Assembly: GCA_017431845.1 (NCBI GenBank)
Contig: JAFRKG010000063.1
Coordinates: 1-45,359 of the forward strand
Direction of reading: 5' to 3'
Length of the DNA: 45,359 nt
DNA from: Methanosphaera sp.
GTDB taxonomy: Archaea; Methanobacteriota; Methanobacteria; Methanobacteriales; Methanobacteriaceae
The stretch's first letter is position 1. The number at the start of each line of letters is the position of its first letter. Positions 9,401 to 15,945 of this stretch are shown piece by piece. The notes beneath the pieces are model-generated. The model ran no database searches, was not told where the DNA came from, and saw only the letters and a list, made by a program, of their open reading frames with translations. Made by a program: the position numbers and the translations under genes.

Positions 9401-10943
9401 TTTTAACTGGAGTATCCTGCACATCACATAATTTTCCAGTAATATGAACCGTTTCACCTACTTCAACATCACTTATAGGATCAACAATCACCCTAGTAGG
9501 ACTAATGACCTTGATTGTTCGTGTAGCATTTGATTTCTTATATTTTGAATCTCCGGCAAAGTATACTGTTACATTAGTATCACCTTTACCAATAATAGGC
9601 ATTGTTAATCTATAATGACCATCTTCAGCATATGCAGAAAACATTTCATCATAATATACCCAGCCAGTAATAGGATTTCCCTCAGAATCTGTAAGAGATC
9701 CTTTAATTATTATAGTATTTCCAGATAAAAATTTATCATCATATTCTCCAGTTATATTATCAATTGTTAGTATAGAAGTATCTGTTTGTTCAACAAAGTT
9801 AACCCATACTGAAGCATCTACAGGAGCATATTCTTCAGTTCCTTCATAAACCACACTTATCCATGCAGACTTTACATCATCACTTGTTAGGTTAAATAGG
9901 AAATCACCATTACCATCAGAATTGATAACATGTTCTTCCTCATCATAACGGATTACAAGTTTTTGGTTAGGAATCCTATTATGTTCCCTATCATATAAGA
10001 ATCCACTCAGATAAGCCTGTTCTGTGATATTAACATATTCATCTGCTTTAAGGTATATTTCAACTATTTTTCCTTCAACTACTTTAAAAGAAATATATGA
10101 TATGTAATTATCATAATTTTCTGTTTCATCAATTGTAGTAGTAATCAAGTATTCACCTGGTTCTTCAGGAATTAATTCATATGAGAAACAGTTGTCGGTT
10201 ATTTTTGTAGTGTAATTAGTATTATTAAAGCTTATTATTACTGTTTTATCCTCATAAGTTGAATCATCCACATATACTTGACCACTTAAATTTACTGATT
10301 CCCCTAATTCTATTTTACCATTACTGATACTCACATAACCAGGGAAACTAGTTTTTCTCACATCTACAGAGAAATTATATGTTAAAGGAGTGTATTCATC
10401 ATTTCCTGTGAATGTTACTGATATATTGTTTGTTCCCAGTGCATTGAATACATATGAACTTGTGTATAATCCTGCCTGGTAAGTTTCCTCTGTTGTTGTT
10501 CCAATTTCGTTGTTGAATTTGAATATTACTTCTTGTTGTGTTAGTGGTTCATAGTTTTCATCTGATAGCCTAAATGTGAAGCTGCTTGTTTCATCTATTC
10601 TTACCACACCAGGTTCAGAATAGATAGCTAAGTTTGCCTCTTTTTTTGCTGGTCCCACAGGAATGTCTGTTTCGTTAGCACTTTTAGTTGGTTTTTTGTA
10701 TTTTTTTATTGTTTTATTTGTAGTGCTTATCTTGTTTTCTTCATCATTTTTTATTGTTTTTGTTTCTTGTTTAATATTATTAGTGGATTGGTCTGTAATA
10801 TGTACAGTATCGTGTGTTATTGTTTCATGAGTTGATATTTTTGTTGAATGATTGTTATTTGTTGCGGATACTGTTGTTATCCCTACCATCACCATAATTA
10901 ACATTAAAAACAAGAAAATAGTTTTAATAGATTTTTTCTGCAT
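3423..10943 (-). CDS. Giant adhesin-like surface protein with 24 Ig-like repeats
   Basis: About 2,506 residues from the ATG at 10943, preceded by GTGATT; the in-frame GTG at 10952 overlaps that site and is less likely. A signal peptide (basic start, hydrophobic core, cleavage near VSA) leads into an Asn/Thr/Lys-rich linker to about residue 100. Eighteen Ig-like domains of about 90-100 residues follow to about residue 1805; each ends in a version of YxGNxxYxxTxxxTTFxV. A Gly/Asn/Ser/Thr linker built of four-residue NTGN/STGN units covers about 1805-1940, then six further Ig-like domains reach the C-terminus. The outer domains are acidic and the last six strongly basic. No C-terminal membrane helix or sorting signal is visible. 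This is the Asn/Thr-rich large-protein (adhesin-like) type known from Methanosphaera. It is probably exported and wall-attached; ligand unknown. Confidence 0.9.
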   Translation of the reverse strand: MQKKSIKTIFLFLMLIMVMVGITTVSATNNNHSTKISTHETITHDTVHITDQSTNNIKQETKTIKNDEENKISTTNKTIKKYKKPTKSANETDIPVGPAKKEANLAIYSEPGVVRIDETSSFTFRLSDENYEPLTQQEVIFKFNNEIGTTTEETYQAGLYTSSYVFNALGTNNISVTFTGNDEYTPLTYNFSVDVRKTSFPGYVSISNGKIELGESVNLSGQVYVDDSTYEDKTVIISFNNTNYTTKITDNCFSYELIPEEPGEYLITTTIDETENYDNYISYISFKVVEGKIVEIYLKADEYVNITEQAYLSGFLYDREHNRIPNQKLVIRYDEEEHVINSDGNGDFLFNLTSDDVKSAWISVVYEGTEEYAPVDASVWVNFVEQTDTSILTIDNITGEYDDKFLSGNTIIIKGSLTDSEGNPITGWVYYDEMFSAYAEDGHYRLTMPIIGKGDTNVTVYFAGDSKYKKSNATRTIKVISPTRVIVDPISDVEVGETVHITGKLCDVQDTPVKNADVNIHVNGENFSAVTNDEGVFSLDYITVFAGYNVVYAVYDGDDIYAAASSDNIGFTVSDSRKEVSLGINYIGTQTMGDSINVTGSLYSINYDEEGEYYYNFGLDNVPLIIKFDGSNYTVTTDEYGNFGQELHLEKVGNFTVNIIYEGNETYQATTTYSVFEVIKEKVTNLHIKYDNYVNVGDSAIITGYLYDKNNNKIPNQKLVITYSDDTYEVFSDDNGDFVFEFNDTSEVKSCGVGITYEGTEEYAPTSNNAWFEIVEQADCVLTIDNITSVYGDKITYGDFIRIEGTLKDSEGNPIQSAPINDGQGFTDEEGHYSFEMQVNDVGLVNVTVFFNGNDKFKKTNATRTITVEKSDKKISIGWIDGVLSGDTIQIGGYFTKNVNLTLLINNNVIGNISTDDNGNFNYNYTPTVLGDNNVTLEFAGNDYVNPTKSKTTFNVHRKYTTITSNAISDVKVGDIINITGRLTDEETPISNADIVITIVNNTYYTKTDENGEFLINHTILFGTNEVLIQFEGDDKYEATSVSNTIYAADDRIPVFVEISVNDNQKLGNTVQISGYVSEEIIGDTVIITYNNQNYTTKVSEESYYYINITFNKLGENNISVLYEGNETHQPAYASTKFTVIKGDLIGLQSYVKNYYVDVGERAIILGKLSSDNTLKLANQKIKIIINDKEYETLTDENGAFRYEIPETITGYRYVDVIFEENDDYGPTCTNNLYYNVVDRIPTILKIENITYNTNITFNSPIFVKGTLTDINGTPIESAVVYDYDLMMDNAVENGTFSFETTAGVGNATSTIIFFGDEKYKPSNDTITYESFKAIPMLSVYPHDNIVKAGDILKIIFNVPGDKARLTINNKTSVVLNISENGYRYNYQTTMEDLGELNILLEFDEDECYLSGNATSTALVSNSFITLDDSIYIDYGETANISGNLSNFEGNIPNSKLSIEIAGETFTTTTDSEGRFSLSYKPEAAGNIDIKISFEGDEKNYPTELNTIMDVVTTRKNSNIDLNYDVTTYQVGDLLNIKGKLYWHFEGFEEMGWVEYDRPIGLTNVTLIFDDNNYTLPVNEEGIFEHNLTLNKSGNFNIKVIFPGNEEYAPGLSYYKINVTKRASQLTVNHINNLNVTDNVIISGTLTTNNTLLNDKTVTIEINGKNITTKTNDKGEYSISYTVVKVGVNNVTVTFAEDDQNIGSNTNTTFTVNKLTSQLTVNTIKDNEIGDEINITGTLKDAKGNNIKQAPIIISINNNNYTANTDNNGVYSITYKANTIGTNNVNLIYDGNNQVTGTTLKTTFNTRNITQNTTTDSNKTESNQTNTNGTSNINNTNTTGNSTNPPQGNNTGNIPGGNTGNNTGNNTGNIPGNSTGNNTGNSTGNSTGNNTGNSTGNNTGNSTGNNTGNSTGNNTGNSTGNNTGNNTGNNTGNNTKPTQDNITKQDTTITIEDITPTNYGEKVTITGKLTDKENKPLTNNEINITINNNTKTIKTDNNGTYKYTITVNKVGTNNITITYTGNKNHNPTNTNKTFTVNKQDVKITINNIKTTRYTENLTITGKLTDKNGKIIAGAKLKLQINKNTATIKTDKNGTFKYTTKARVVGTNNVTITYTGSYRYNKNTAKTTCNAIKQKTNITINKIKAVYKDNITVTGKLTDKNGKALANSKVKITINKNSVTVKTDKNGVYKYNTRAWNIGTNNLTVGYAGNTKYTYNITKTTFKTAKIPLKISINKIKTTRYTENITIKGVFKDKNGKLLGNSKIKITLNGKSVKVKTDKKGVYTYTTKARKVGVNNLTVSHPGNKVYNKITKKTTFKVIKQNLKITVNATKKIGYGSKVYVKGQLTDKNGKIIRNTVITINISGKIIRSKTNSKGIYNHSLTINKLGTNNITVSYPGNKNYNKITKKVIFTVTKQSVKIKITGTKQVNNTRKVTITGKLTTKDGKVLRNSQVTLTINGKNKTAKTDTKGVFTLTTTAKKGTNTLIPTYKANKYYNQYTGTEQTFKIA
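5140..5405. repeat. 12/24-bp tandem repeat coding the Gly/Asn linker
   Basis: Alternating 12-base units CTGTATTGTTAC and CTGTACTGTTTC repeat many times and encode NTGN/STGN on the minus strand. Units are nearly identical, so slippage could change linker length in steps of four residues without breaking the frame. Confidence 0.85.
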
Positions 10944-10952
10944 TTTAATCAC

Positions 10953-11343
10953 ACTATTTAATTGTTTTTTTATATAAACTAACAGTAAAACCTAAAAATG
11001 AATAAAAATGTTCTATTATTAGTTAAGCCTATATCTATCTTATTAAATATATAAAATTATTTAGAAAAGCAGAAATGAATTTATTTAAACCATACACGAA
11101 GAATATTAAACAATATAAGCAAATAATTAACTTTAACTAAAAATAATCTAAAAATCAATAATAAAAACAGGACCTGAATGAACATATCAACAAAAAGTAT
11201 AACTTACAATAAATTAACAAAAAAAATGAAAAAATACCCAATATCATTTTTAGAACATAAAAAAACATTTAATTATAAACAAACCTGTTTCTAACCTTTA
11301 TATCTCTTTTTAACGATGCAAGTAAGCACTTACACTCAAAAAC
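10953..11343. other. Divergent intergenic region between the large adhesin and the small secreted protein
   Basis: No gene seen. On the minus strand a TTTATATAAA box at about 10968-10977 could drive the adhesin with a very short leader. Another ATATATTTA box lies near 11047. Confidence 0.4.
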
Positions 11344-11353
11344 CTTTATATAA
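11344..11353 (+). promoter_or_regulatory. TATA box of the small secreted protein
   Basis: CTTTATATAA preceded by A-rich AAAAACC fits an archaeal BRE-TATA promoter. Transcription would start about 25 bases downstream, near 11372, leaving a leader of about 60 bases before the ATG at 11431. Confidence 0.6.
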
Positions 11354-11430
11354 AAACCAATACAAACTAATAAGTAGAGATGGGAAAGAAAAACACCAAT
11401 CAGAAATATTATATTGTAGTGGTGATGATA

Positions 11431-11898
11431 ATGAACCTGAAAAACATATTAATGATCGGATTAATACTAATAGCTGCAGGCTCACTCATAACAGCAGTAA
11501 ATGCAGCGCAAGATACAAATATAAATAGAATAAACCTAAAAGTACTAGACGGATTCAACCCACACGAAAGCGACGTAGACACAACACACCGTGACGAAGA
11601 CGGCCTAGACGTAGAAGACATCGACGGAACAAGAGTAGACAACAAAGTAACACGTGAATACATAAACAGTAACGGTGACAAACTAGAACTAACAGTCGGA
11701 GTACTAAACAACGGCAAACCAATACAAACAATAAACGCATACGGCTACACCAAAAAATCAATAAACGGTAAAGACGGATACTTCAAAACCGAGATGGATG
11801 ATGGAAGACAACAATACAAATTCCAATACCTCCAAGACGGAAAACTAGTAAAAATGGAAGCACCAAACGAAGACAGCATAAGCAAAGTAATGGCATAA
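11431..11898 (+). CDS. Small secreted protein of unknown function
   Basis: 155 residues from the ATG at 11431, which has GGTGAT at 11421-11426 just upstream. An in-frame ATG at 11380 lies almost at the predicted transcription start and lacks a binding site. The N-terminus is a signal peptide (MNLKNILMIGLILIAAG, cleavage near VNA). The mature part of about 130 residues is hydrophilic and Asp/Lys-rich, with predicted beta strands (REYINSNGDKLELTVGV; DGYFKTEMDDGRQQYKFQYL) and no cysteine. I do not recognise the family. It stands alone and divergent from the adhesin, in an island of exported proteins, so a cell-surface role is inferred from context only. A pyrimidine tract follows the stop. Confidence 0.75.
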   Translation: MNLKNILMIGLILIAAGSLITAVNAAQDTNINRINLKVLDGFNPHESDVDTTHRDEDGLDVEDIDGTRVDNKVTREYINSNGDKLELTVGVLNNGKPIQTINAYGYTKKSINGKDGYFKTEMDDGRQQYKFQYLQDGKLVKMEAPNEDSISKVMA

Positions 11899-11908
11899 AA
11901 AGGGATAC

Positions 11909-11928
11909 TCTCCCCTTTTCTCCCTTTT
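11909..11928 (+). terminator. C/T tract terminator candidate
   Basis: TCTCCCCTTTTCTCCCTTTT starts 11 bases after the stop. It matches the C-run plus T-run pattern seen behind other plus-strand genes. A GGGA-TCCC stem is only four pairs. Confidence 0.45.
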
Positions 11929-12167
11929 GAACATCAAAGGGGTGTTAATGATGATGACAATATAAACAATAATATAAAATTTAATCCTTTATTGGATGAT
12001 TACTCCTTCTATATTAAATAATAAATTTAGAAAAATATTTTAAACTTCAGTAAAGTCCCCCTATATTGGAAAGACTAATAAAAATCAAATAACACATAAT
12101 TAAATCCATAAAAAAAATAGAAGTGGAAATTGAAGTTATGCTTATTAACTTCAATCATATTACTTAT

Positions 12168-15100
12168 TTAAGCTGTTTTAACAGTACTAGTTTTACTATA
12201 AGCATTATAACGAGCATTACCAGGATAAGCAAGAGTTACCTTATAAGTACCTTTACTTGCTTTAGTAGTATAAGTGAATGTTCCTGTTTTATCTGTTTTT
12301 GCTGTACCCTGTTTACCGTTCAATGTTATTCTTGCTAGACTGTTCATAAGAGCATGTCTGTTACGATCAGTGAAAGTACCACTGATAGTTACTTTACCAT
12401 TACTGTATTTTACAGTATTGAATGTAATGACAAGATCCTGTTTAGCTACAGTGAATGTTGTCTTAGCAGTTACCTTGTTATAATATTTGTTACCAGCGTA
12501 TGTTACTGTTAGGTTGTTTTTGTCCATGGTGGTTGCACGTGTTGTTACTTTGTAGTAACCGTTTTTATCGGTTTTTGCCTTGTATGTTTTACCATTAAAC
12601 TTGAGACTAACTTGACTGTTTGCTATAGCTTTACCATTACCGTCTACTAGTCTTCCACCAACAACTAATGAATCTTTGTATTTAAGTCCATTGCTTACAT
12701 GATCAACAATCAATAAGAGATTTTGTTTATTTACTTTGAATGTTGTTTTCTTAGATACTTTATTGTAGTATGAATTACCAGCATAAGTTATAGTCACATT
12801 ATTGGTTCCCATACTTGTTGTTGTGGTTTTATAAGTGAATAAACCATCATTATCTGTTTTAACATTCACCGTTTTACTGTTAATTTGAATGTTTAAGCTT
12901 GCTCCATTAACTGCTTTTTTATTACTATCCACTAGTGAACCAGATACTACAACGGAATCCTTATATTTAACAGCACTGATACTGTTAATTTTAAGGGTAG
13001 GTGTAGCTTTAATCACGTTGAAAGTAGTTTTAGCACTACTGGTAGTGTATTTATCGGTTGTTATCGAAGTCACAGTAACAATATTATTATCCATAGTATT
13101 TGGGGTTATAGTGTAAGTATAAACTCCTTTATTATCTGTTCCAATTAGTATACTGTCTTTGTTGACTGTCACGTTCAAAATACCATATCTGATAGTGTTA
13201 CCGTCATTATCTTTTAGGGTACCGGTAATTGTGGTGTTTTCTCCATATTTGGCAGTGTTCATGGTATTAATTGTTACTTTTGTGTTTATTGGGGTTGTTA
13301 ACTGTTTGATCTGGTTGTTTAATGTTGTTATAATCTGGTTTAGTTCTTTGATGAGGTTATTATTGTTTTGTAATGATGTTTCTGCAGTGCTTAATGCCGT
13401 GTTTAGTTCTTGTATTTGTTTTTCTTGTTGTGTTGTTTTGTTATTGGCTATGTTTAGGTTATTTTCTAGATTGTTTATGGTTTGTTTTTGATTATTTATT
13501 AATGTGTTTAGATTTGTTATGGTGTTTTCTAGGATGTTATTGGTTTTGTTGAGTGCAGATTTTTCTTCTGTTAGTTCTTGTATTTTTTTGTTCATATCTT
13601 TAATGTTATTGTTTAGATTGTTTATTTGATTGTTTGCATTATTTAGTGTTGTGTTTAGTTCTTGTATTTGTTTTTCTTGTTGTGTTGTTTTGTTGTTGGC
13701 TATGTTTAGGTTATTTTCTAGATCGTTTATGGTTTGTTTTTGGGTGTTTACTGTGTTGTTTAAGTTTTTGTTTGTGTTTTCTAGTTGTTGGTTGGTATTG
13801 TTTAAAGTATCAATAGTGGTCTGTTTTTGATTATTTTCTTGTTCTAGTTGATTATTTTTGTTTTGTAATTCTTCAATTGTCTGGGTTAAGTTCTTTATTT
13901 TTTCTTCTAATTCTTTTATTGTTGAAGTTTCATTTTCATTATTAATTGTTTCGTTATAAATTGTGGAATTTATAAAAGTATACTCAGTTTCACTGTAAAT
14001 AGTTTTATCAGAATTATTTATGAAATTAGAATAGTAAATCATTAAAATATTTTTATTGTGTATTGCTCCTCCATACTCACCTGCTGTGTTGTTGTTTAGT
14101 GTTGATTGTGTTAGGGTTACTGTTCCATATTCATCGTTGTGTATTGCTCCTCCATACTCACCTGCTGTGTTGTTGTTTAGTGTACTGTTTGTTATGATTA
14201 TTTTTCCAGAGTTGACTATTGTTCCTCCACTCTCGTTTGCGTTGTTATTGTTTAGTGTACTGTTTGTTATGATTATTTTTCCAGCGTTGTCTATTGTTCC
14301 TCCACTCCCGTTTGCGTTGTTGTTGTTTAGTGTGGATTGTGTTATGGTTAGTGTTCCAGTGCTGTATATTGCTCCGCCACCATTTTTTGCTGTGTTGTTG
14401 TTTATTATTGTGTTGTGTATGGTTAGGATTTCGGAGTTGTCTATTGCTCCTCCCCATGTTGCGTTGTTGTTGTTTAGTGTACTGTTGGTTATGGTTATGT
14501 TTCCATTAGTATTTATTGCTCCTCCCCATGTTGCGTTGTTGTTGTTTAGTGTTGATTGTGTTATGGTTAATGTTCCATATTTATTGTTCTTTATTACCCC
14601 TCCACTTTTTGCTGTGTTGTTTTCGAGTGTGGATTGTGTTATGGTTAGTGTTCCAGTGTTGTATATTGCTCCTCCAACTCCATTCAATGCTGTGTTGTTG
14701 TTTAGTGTGCAGTTGTGTATGGTTAAATTTGCATGCTCATTATTACATAATGCACCACCATTAAAGTAATATCCTTTTGCGTTGTTGTTGTTTAGTGTAC
14801 TGTTGGTTATGGTTATGTTTCCATAATTATCTATTGATCCTCCCTTTTTCGCATTGTTGTTGTTTAGTGTACTGTTTATTATAGTTGTGCTTCTATAATT
14901 AAGTATTGATCCTCCCTCTTTAGATAATCCATCAGTTCCTTCTGCTGTGTTGTTGTTTATTGTACTGTTTGTTATAATTAATGTTTCTTTGTTTTGTATT
15001 GCTCCTCCACCATTTTTTGCTGTGTTGTTTTCGAGTGTGGATTGTGTTATGGTTACTGTTCCATATTCATCGTTGTGTATTGCTCCTCCATACTCACCTG

Positions 15101-15647
15101 CTGTGTTGTTGTTTAGTGTACTGTTTGTTATGATTAATGTTCCTTTGTTTTGTATTGCTCCTCCTCTCTGTGCATTAAAGTTTAAAAGTCTTATATTTTT
15201 TAAATTAAGATTATGCTCTTTTAATATTTCCATAAATTGGTATTTTCCATTACCATCTAATGTAATATTATTTCCGTTAATTGTTAGCGTTCTTGTAGTT
15301 CCAACAGTATTCCCCCATACGATATTTCCTGTGGCATTATAATCTCCTGTTTTAAGATTAATAATATGTTCATCCGTATTTGAGGTTTTTGCAGTGTTTA
15401 TTTCATTTATTAATTCGTCATAATTATTTACTTCTGTTGTTGTTGCTTGTTTCGTGTTTTTCTGTGTTTTTTTGGTGATGTTTTTGTTTTGTATCTTGTT
15501 TGGTGTTGTATCTGTTTGTGTTTGGATTGTTGGTGTTTGTTTTGTTATGGTGTTTGTGTCTATGTTGTTTGTGTCGGTTGCACTTATTATTCCTAGTGTT
15601 GCGATGAGTACTATTGATATTAGTGCTATGAATATTTTTTTCTTCAT
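12168..15647 (-). CDS. Adhesin-like protein: beta-helix, coiled coil and four Ig-like domains
   Basis: 1,159 residues with AGGAGA 8 bases before the ATG at 15647. Order: signal peptide (residues 1-24, MKKKIFIALISIVLIATLGI); Thr/Asn/Lys linker to about 75; a right-handed parallel beta-helix region to about 560, made of 20-24-residue turns of the Chlamydia-PMP type (GGAIxN, ITxSTLNNNxA); a long coiled coil at about 575-780 rich in Q, N, E and L; then four Ig-like domains at about 785-1159, ending with a basic C-terminus. No membrane anchor is visible. The Ig domains resemble the C-terminal ones of both neighbouring adhesins, so that block is probably the cell-proximal part, with the coiled coil as a stalk carrying the beta-helix outward. 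Ligand unknown. Confidence 0.9.
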   Translation of the reverse strand: MKKKIFIALISIVLIATLGIISATDTNNIDTNTITKQTPTIQTQTDTTPNKIQNKNITKKTQKNTKQATTTEVNNYDELINEINTAKTSNTDEHIINLKTGDYNATGNIVWGNTVGTTRTLTINGNNITLDGNGKYQFMEILKEHNLNLKNIRLLNFNAQRGGAIQNKGTLIITNSTLNNNTAGEYGGAIHNDEYGTVTITQSTLENNTAKNGGGAIQNKETLIITNSTINNNTAEGTDGLSKEGGSILNYRSTTIINSTLNNNNAKKGGSIDNYGNITITNSTLNNNNAKGYYFNGGALCNNEHANLTIHNCTLNNNTALNGVGGAIYNTGTLTITQSTLENNTAKSGGVIKNNKYGTLTITQSTLNNNNATWGGAINTNGNITITNSTLNNNNATWGGAIDNSEILTIHNTIINNNTAKNGGGAIYSTGTLTITQSTLNNNNANGSGGTIDNAGKIIITNSTLNNNNANESGGTIVNSGKIIITNSTLNNNTAGEYGGAIHNDEYGTVTLTQSTLNNNTAGEYGGAIHNKNILMIYYSNFINNSDKTIYSETEYTFINSTIYNETINNENETSTIKELEEKIKNLTQTIEELQNKNNQLEQENNQKQTTIDTLNNTNQQLENTNKNLNNTVNTQKQTINDLENNLNIANNKTTQQEKQIQELNTTLNNANNQINNLNNNIKDMNKKIQELTEEKSALNKTNNILENTITNLNTLINNQKQTINNLENNLNIANNKTTQQEKQIQELNTALSTAETSLQNNNNLIKELNQIITTLNNQIKQLTTPINTKVTINTMNTAKYGENTTITGTLKDNDGNTIRYGILNVTVNKDSILIGTDNKGVYTYTITPNTMDNNIVTVTSITTDKYTTSSAKTTFNVIKATPTLKINSISAVKYKDSVVVSGSLVDSNKKAVNGASLNIQINSKTVNVKTDNDGLFTYKTTTTSMGTNNVTITYAGNSYYNKVSKKTTFKVNKQNLLLIVDHVSNGLKYKDSLVVGGRLVDGNGKAIANSQVSLKFNGKTYKAKTDKNGYYKVTTRATTMDKNNLTVTYAGNKYYNKVTAKTTFTVAKQDLVITFNTVKYSNGKVTISGTFTDRNRHALMNSLARITLNGKQGTAKTDKTGTFTYTTKASKGTYKVTLAYPGNARYNAYSKTSTVKTA
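13399..13490. repeat. Internal coiled-coil repeat, copy A
   Basis: A 92-base block differing at about two positions from 13651-13742. It encodes heptads containing QQEKQIQELNT. Confidence 0.85.
13651..13742. repeat. Internal coiled-coil repeat, copy B
   Basis: The offset from copy A is 252 bases, which is 84 residues or exactly 12 heptads, so the duplication keeps the coiled-coil register. Confidence 0.85.
14115..14200. repeat. Exact 86-bp repeat within the beta-helix region, copy A
   Basis: Identical to 15051-15136 (offset 936 bases, a multiple of three). It encodes turns containing NNNTAGEYGGAIHNDEYG. Confidence 0.85.
15051..15136. repeat. Exact 86-bp repeat within the beta-helix region, copy B
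   Basis: Second exact copy. Third-position sites are also identical, which points to recent duplication or gene conversion rather than protein-level constraint. Confidence 0.85.
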
Positions 15648-15806
15648 CTTTATTTCTCCTGATTGTTTGTGCTATGTATGTATTATTATTGTTATTCTTT
15701 TTAATTAATGTTATTATATTATGTCTTTTTTGTGTAGGGTATGTTGAGGTAATAAAATGTATTTTTTATTTTTTTGTGGTACTGTTTGTATTGTAAGGTT
15801 TAAGTG

Positions 15807-15830
15807 TAACGAACTTCTTTTTCTTCGTTA
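15807..15830. promoter_or_regulatory. Inverted repeat between two adhesin genes
   Basis: TAACGAA (15807-15813) and TTCGTTA (15824-15830) form a perfect 7-base inverted repeat around a 10-base spacer. It is 160 bases upstream of one adhesin start and 116 bases beyond the stop of the next. It may be an operator or part of a terminator; no U-run follows on the minus strand. Confidence 0.35.
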
Positions 15831-15945
15831 TAGTGGAATAAAACGAAGAACAAACCATAAAAATGTTATTAAAAAAAAGTATCTGACCAAAAAATCATCA
15901 TTTAAAAAAAGAAAAATAGTAAAAAAAATAATTGATAATTATAAT

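Noticed and set aside
11316-11528. Plus-strand frame overlapping the small secreted protein start
   Set aside because: It begins upstream of the TATA box of the downstream gene and has no recognisable protein character.
13159-15708. Plus-strand hydrophobic frames opposite the beta-helix adhesin
   Set aside because: Same cause: low-complexity antisense of Asn/Thr-rich coding sequence, with no start signals or plausible domains.
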